From Polydactylus sextarius (Eukaryota > Chordata > Actinopteri > Polynemidae): a stretch of DNA of 64,000 bases. The notes beneath the pieces are model-generated. The model had not been told where the DNA came from. It saw nothing but the letters and a program-made list of their open reading frames with translations, and made no database searches. This document shows, in pieces, positions 63,598-64,000 of this stretch. Both the position numbers and the translations under genes were made by a program. Within the stretch, counting starts at the first letter, position 1. The number at the start of each line of letters is the position of its first letter. The DNA lies in contig CM028913.1 of NCBI GenBank assembly GCA_016801845.1, positions 24,428,565 through 24,492,564 of the forward strand, given 5' to 3'.

Positions 63598-64000
63598 CAT
63601 CATGGTGGATAAACACAACCCAAATTTCTTTAAGTCTTGGCTGCCAGTCAGATTTGGACTTGGATGCTTTTGAAGCGCTGCAATGTTCTGCATAATTAAT
63701 TAGATATTATGACTCGTCTTGTTTAGGTCGTTACACCTAAGAGTTCACTCAAACTCCTGAAGCTGTAAATACACGATCCCGCTGAGTCTCGCAGGCTATT
63801 GTGCAGCCATTGTCCGTCCTGCATTGTCTCCTGCAGCGGCCAAACGCCGCAGAGCAACTGAACACAACACGACACACAATGAACGGACACAGAGAGGAGC
63901 CGGGTCTTGGCACAAAATAAACACACACACACAAACATAAGGTTTGTACATGAACACACACTCACAGATGCTCAAAGGCACAAAGCTGGCATAACAATGG
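62881..64000. other. Gene-free stretch to window end
   Basis: GT microsatellite at 63560-63596. 63600-63860 is non-repetitive and contains GCATAATTAATTAGATATTA; possible conserved non-coding DNA. No exon supported. Confidence 0.4.

Overview
This window is vertebrate nuclear DNA, most likely from a percomorph-type teleost fish. It has compact GT-AG introns, many dinucleotide and other microsatellites, Tc1-like and TTAA-flanked DNA transposons, LINE 3' ends of kinds common in fish, and no bacterial-style gene packing. The call rests on recognised sequence character, not on a database search.

One protein-coding gene is supported. It is a complete dgat1 (diacylglycerol O-acyltransferase 1, MBOAT family) on the minus strand, with its start codon at 25258-25260 and its stop codon at 7655-7657. 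I could follow 17 coding exons, all with GT-AG introns and consistent reading phase, giving 1,509 coding bases and a 502-residue product. The product keeps the FYxDWWN motif, the QNWN motif and the active-site histidine in SAFFHE. Teleosts can carry two dgat1 paralogues (a and b) and I cannot say which this is.

Layout. 1-6900: no gene; simple and degenerate tandem repeats and the longest copy of a palindromic TTAA-flanked transposon. 6945-7654: probable dgat1 3' UTR. 7655-25260: dgat1, with introns containing a folded Tc1 remnant, mobile-element copies and microsatellites that abut several splice sites. 25261-64000: about 39 kb upstream of dgat1 with no coding exon that I can support. It holds at least eight full or partial copies of the palindromic element, inverted or direct partners of repeats lying in dgat1 introns, a LINE (L2-like) 3' end with an 0.8 kb ATCC tail, RTE/Rex3-like LINE 3' fragments, several MITE-like elements, a direct-repeat-1 nuclear-receptor-like site, and patches of non-repetitive sequence with homeobox-type motifs that look like conserved non-coding elements.

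In the human genome dgat1 lies beside SCRT1 on its 5' side and HSF1 on its 3' side. If this order holds here, the upstream gene-poor tract could contain regulatory DNA for a neighbouring developmental gene outside the window. That is inference only.

The most interesting signals are the palindromic TTAA family carrying an exon-like segment with a canonical splice donor, the microsatellites that make up or abut dgat1 splice sites and its stop codon, a near-identical direct-repeat pair spanning the dgat1 promoter and first exon, and a triple DR1 motif 5.6 kb upstream of the dgat1 start codon.
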